Shown piece after piece: positions 63,156-64,000 of a stretch of DNA of 64,000 bases. A model generated the notes under the pieces. The model was not told the DNA's origin and searched no databases. It saw only the letters and a program-made list of their open reading frames with translations. Each line of letters starts with the position of its first letter. The first letter of the stretch is position 1. The stretch is from Acholoe squamosa (Eukaryota > Annelida > Polychaeta > Phyllodocida > Polynoidae). Location of the stretch: NCBI GenBank assembly GCA_949317995.1, contig OX439044.1, forward strand, positions 25,988,733 through 26,052,732. The letters run 5' to 3'. A program made the position numbers and the translations under genes.

Positions 63156-63595
63156 TAGGAGTGTCATCGATACCTACCAAATCGATACATCGTGATTTAC
63201 GAAATCGCGATTATCGCATCGATAAAACCATTATATCGATACAATTATGTGTGCCTTCAATAACTAGACTTTAGGCTTTCTAAATCTGAAAGAATTTTGT
63301 AAATACTATTATCAGAACCGAAGTTATGGTCAAAAGTGTGTTGTCTAATCACCTAAGGCCACTTGAAATAATAGTTTACGATAGCATTATTCAAAAAAAT
63401 ATTTGAATATGAAGAGAAGATATAAATGGCTGTAATTTACCTTGTAATTGGAGTATCTGAGAAATTCTTTTACTGTTAGAAAGCTCATATTCTAGTCATG
63501 TCAGTCTGGTTATGAATAATCGATATAATCGAAATATCGAGACCAAAATAATGATATTCAACATCGAAATAAATTGGATGTCAATGACACTCCTA
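63156..63595. mobile_element. hAT-like MITE, 440 bp, with perfect 8-bp duplication
   Basis: Ends TAGGAGTGTCATCGA and the inverted TAGGAGTGTCATTGA. Flanked by CTCTGAAA at 63148-63155 and 63596-63603, the 8-bp length of hAT elements. The interior holds many ATCGATA-type words. No transposase ORF. Confidence 0.85.
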
Positions 63596-63603
63596 CTCTG
63601 AAA

Positions 63604-64000
63604 CAACATGAAAAGGGACACCTGAAACAGGGAAAGTCTCCGCCCTTTCAATTAACTTTTACCTGCCAATCCGGTCTGTGTTACCTCAACTGACCTCAGC
63701 TAGTCATGGTACTAAAGGTACAGGTACTGTGTTGGACTGTGGGATAGTTCCGATATAAAGGGACAGAATGGATTCAGTACTTGAAGTATTGAAAGTTTTA
63801 TTGATTAACTCATCTCAATTGAGGAGTTTTTTCTCAGAACAAACACAGTACATACAATCTCCTGGTGTATAAAGTGCATATGTAAGGCATGTATATCATG
63901 GTGAGTTGAGGTAACTGTATATGCAGTGCTCAATACATCAACATATAAGTTTCATGAGTGATGATGTGACAACACAGTGAAGTGTTTAATAGAAATGGAA
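63604..64000. other. Non-coding DNA
   Basis: Nothing recognised. Confidence 0.5.

Noticed and set aside
62926-63180. Minus-strand ORFs in the right flank
   Set aside because: No domain, short, and overlapping the MITE edge.

Overview
This is metazoan genomic DNA, AT-rich outside the elements, with no bacterial-type operons. Microsatellites, many short inverted-repeat transposons, a decayed LINE fragment, a Ty3/Gypsy-type element and an almost complete Polinton/Maverick suggest an invertebrate, probably aquatic. I cannot name the species from sequence alone.

Layout. (1) Bases 1-5779 are the GC-rich 3' part of a Ty3/Gypsy-like retroelement cut by the window edge: integrase (zinc-finger end, DDE core, GPY/F-like tail), a very long C-terminal extension with two C2H2-like fingers and a coiled coil, an accessory ORF, and an LTR-like end with TATA box and AATAAA. 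(2) Bases 5780-44347 are mostly non-coding host DNA with dispersed repeats: Harbinger-like, TA-type and CAGGGGCGTAGG-type MITEs, three long hairpins sharing one loop core, a tRNA-Arg-derived sequence, a SINE-like pair, minisatellites, a perfect 136-bp tandem duplication and a 5'-truncated LINE reverse transcriptase. Host-gene hints are a possible first coding exon at 21000-21050, a CpG-rich promoter-like patch near 24.7 kb, and two plus-strand recursive-splice-like sites (8293/8294 and 39287/39288). (3) Bases 44348-62767 are an 18.42-kb Polinton/Maverick (adintovirus-like) with near-identical 317-bp core TIRs and a perfect 6-bp target duplication (CTTAGG). (4) The right flank holds a hAT-like MITE with a perfect 8-bp duplication and otherwise nothing recognised.

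The Polinton has two arms. The left arm, read leftward, encodes a protein-primed family B DNA polymerase, a nuclear-looking protein with three SUMO-interaction-type motifs, and a Cys-rich orphan. The right arm, read rightward, encodes two orphans, a tandem Death-domain protein, packaging ATPase, small basic protein, a conserved ILxWN protein, retroviral-type integrase with chromodomain, penton-like protein, basic pX-like protein, hexon-like major capsid protein, adenain-like protease and a small coiled-coil protein. From the ATPase onward the right-arm ORFs abut or overlap. Together they give replication, integration, capsid, maturation and packaging functions plus candidate host-interaction genes. 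The only clear lesion I see is a one-base frame change in the ATPase.

Most interesting points: the tandem Death-domain gene, the triple SIM protein, the N-terminal OTU-like and inserted Vsr-like segments in the polymerase, bZIP/ETS/CCAAT-type sites packed into the TIRs, the six-copy 81-bp palindromic array, the paired GGGTA/CCCTA arrays, hairpins with different arms but one loop core, and the recursive-splice-like sites.
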